NCBI GenBank assembly: GCA_934339215.1
Contig: CAKRHU010000099.1
Span: 1-6,307 of the forward strand
Length of the DNA stretch: 6,307 nt
Origin: an uncultured Lacticaseibacillus sp.
GTDB lineage: Bacteria > Bacillota > Bacilli > Lactobacillales > Lactobacillaceae
Direction: 5' to 3'
Position numbers and translations under genes: made by a program. How positions within the stretch are numbered: the first letter of the stretch is position 1; the number at the start of each line of letters is the position of its first letter. Below the pieces are notes generated by a model. That model was not told where the DNA came from. It did no database searches and worked only from the letters and a program-made list of their open reading frames with translations. Below, piece after piece: positions 5,812 through 6,307 of this stretch.

Positions 5812-6307
5812 ATGACAGATAAACCCGTAATTCCCAACTTGACCTCAGCGTTGCGCTCAAACATTGTCGAATCGCCTAATGTGATCCGCAAAGCTAGCGG
5901 CATTCGGCTGTTTGGCAAGCGCATCAAAAGCATTGTCTATTCAACCGACGTGGCGGTGATCGCCAACTGCGATGCTGATGCGATTTTAGCCGTGTACCCT
6001 TGGACGCCGAGCACTCGCATCTTAGAAGCCATCAGCAAAGTCGCCAATGTCCCGATTTTAGCCGGCGTTGGTGGCGGCTTGACCAAGGGCTTGCGGGCGG
6101 CGACTGTGGCGCGCTTTGCTGAAGAAAACGGCGGCTCGGCGGTGGTATTGAACGCCCCGACCAGTTTAGAAACTTTGCATTCTGTGCGGCGGATGGTGGA
6201 TATTCCGATTTTTTACACTGTGGTGAATGAAACCACCGACTTGCTGGCGTACATTGATGCCGGCGTCAACGCGTTGAACATCGCTGGCGGTCGCGATACC
6301 GCTAAGC
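5812..6307 (+). CDS. Probable TIM-barrel protein of unknown function, C-terminus cut by window edge
   Basis: The first 165 residues of a frame that stays open to the window end. The ATG at 5812 has GGAGG (5800-5804) 7 nt upstream. I do not recognise a named enzyme. The sequence alternates short hydrophobic strands with amphipathic helices in the manner of a (beta/alpha)8 barrel: IKSIVYSTDVAVI near 38-50, AILAVYPWT at 57-65, VPILAGVGGGLTKG at 80-93, SAVVLNAPT at 109-117, IPIFYTVV at 131-138 and ALNIAGG at 154-160. The glycine-rich loops at 85-89 and 159-160 sit at strand ends, where such barrels often bind phosphate groups. No signal peptide or membrane segment is seen, so it is probably cytoplasmic. 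It may be a phosphate- or flavin-binding barrel such as an epimerase, aldolase or synthase type; similar lactobacillar proteins are, from memory, labelled only hydrolase or barrel-domain protein. It is divergent from the acetyltransferase operon. Confidence 0.8.
   Translation, partial: MTDKPVIPNLTSALRSNIVESPNVIRKASGIRLFGKRIKSIVYSTDVAVIANCDADAILAVYPWTPSTRILEAISKVANVPILAGVGGGLTKGLRAATVARFAEENGGSAVVLNAPTSLETLHSVRRMVDIPIFYTVVNETTDLLAYIDAGVNALNIAGGRDTAK

Noticed and set aside
5621..5860. A 79-codon minus-strand frame spanning the divergent intergenic region.
   Set aside because: It crosses both predicted promoters and the starts of two better-supported genes, and its translation resembles no known protein.

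Overview
The window looks like ordinary chromosome of a low-to-mid G+C Gram-positive lactic acid bacterium, most likely a Lactobacillaceae member close to the Lacticaseibacillus casei group. This rests on the PepN sequence, strong AGGAGG-type ribosome binding sites about 7 nt before starts, compact intergenic regions, intrinsic terminators and cre-like (CcpA) sequences. The genus is recalled family resemblance, not a database match. Six protein-coding genes are visible, two of them cut by the window edges. I see no RNA genes, mobile elements, CRISPR arrays or long repeats, and no stretch over 300 bases lacks a gene.

Layout: (1) 1-1790, minus: N-terminal ~596 residues of aminopeptidase N (pepN), with its own -10 box just upstream. 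(2) 1870-3021, minus: a membrane-anchored GGDEF protein whose stop codon lies inside its own terminator hairpin. (3) 3161-3967, plus: a Cof-type HAD phosphatase, divergent from the GGDEF gene, with a promoter and a strong terminator. (4) 4098-5069, minus, and 5053-5685, minus: a two-gene operon in which a maltose/galactoside-type O-acetyltransferase is followed, with a 17-bp overlap, by an aliphatic-sulfonate-type ABC substrate-binding protein. A terminator follows directly, so no permease or ATPase gene is next to it. (5) 5812-6307, plus: the start of a probable TIM-barrel protein of unknown function, divergent from the acetyltransferase operon across a regulatory region with a cre-like site and a small perfect dyad.

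The genes do not form one pathway. They are adjacent housekeeping or accessory metabolic units: peptide breakdown, nucleotide signalling, phosphate-ester hydrolysis, sugar acetylation with sulfonate-type uptake, and an unknown. I found no convincing new multi-gene system. The points most worth a second look are the GGDEF protein (Asn at the guanine-selectivity position, no I-site), the orphan sulfonate-binding protein without a lipobox that overlaps an acetyltransferase gene, and the divergent control region at 5699-5811. For three genes the longest open frame starts too early, and Shine-Dalgarno placement supports the shorter starts given here.
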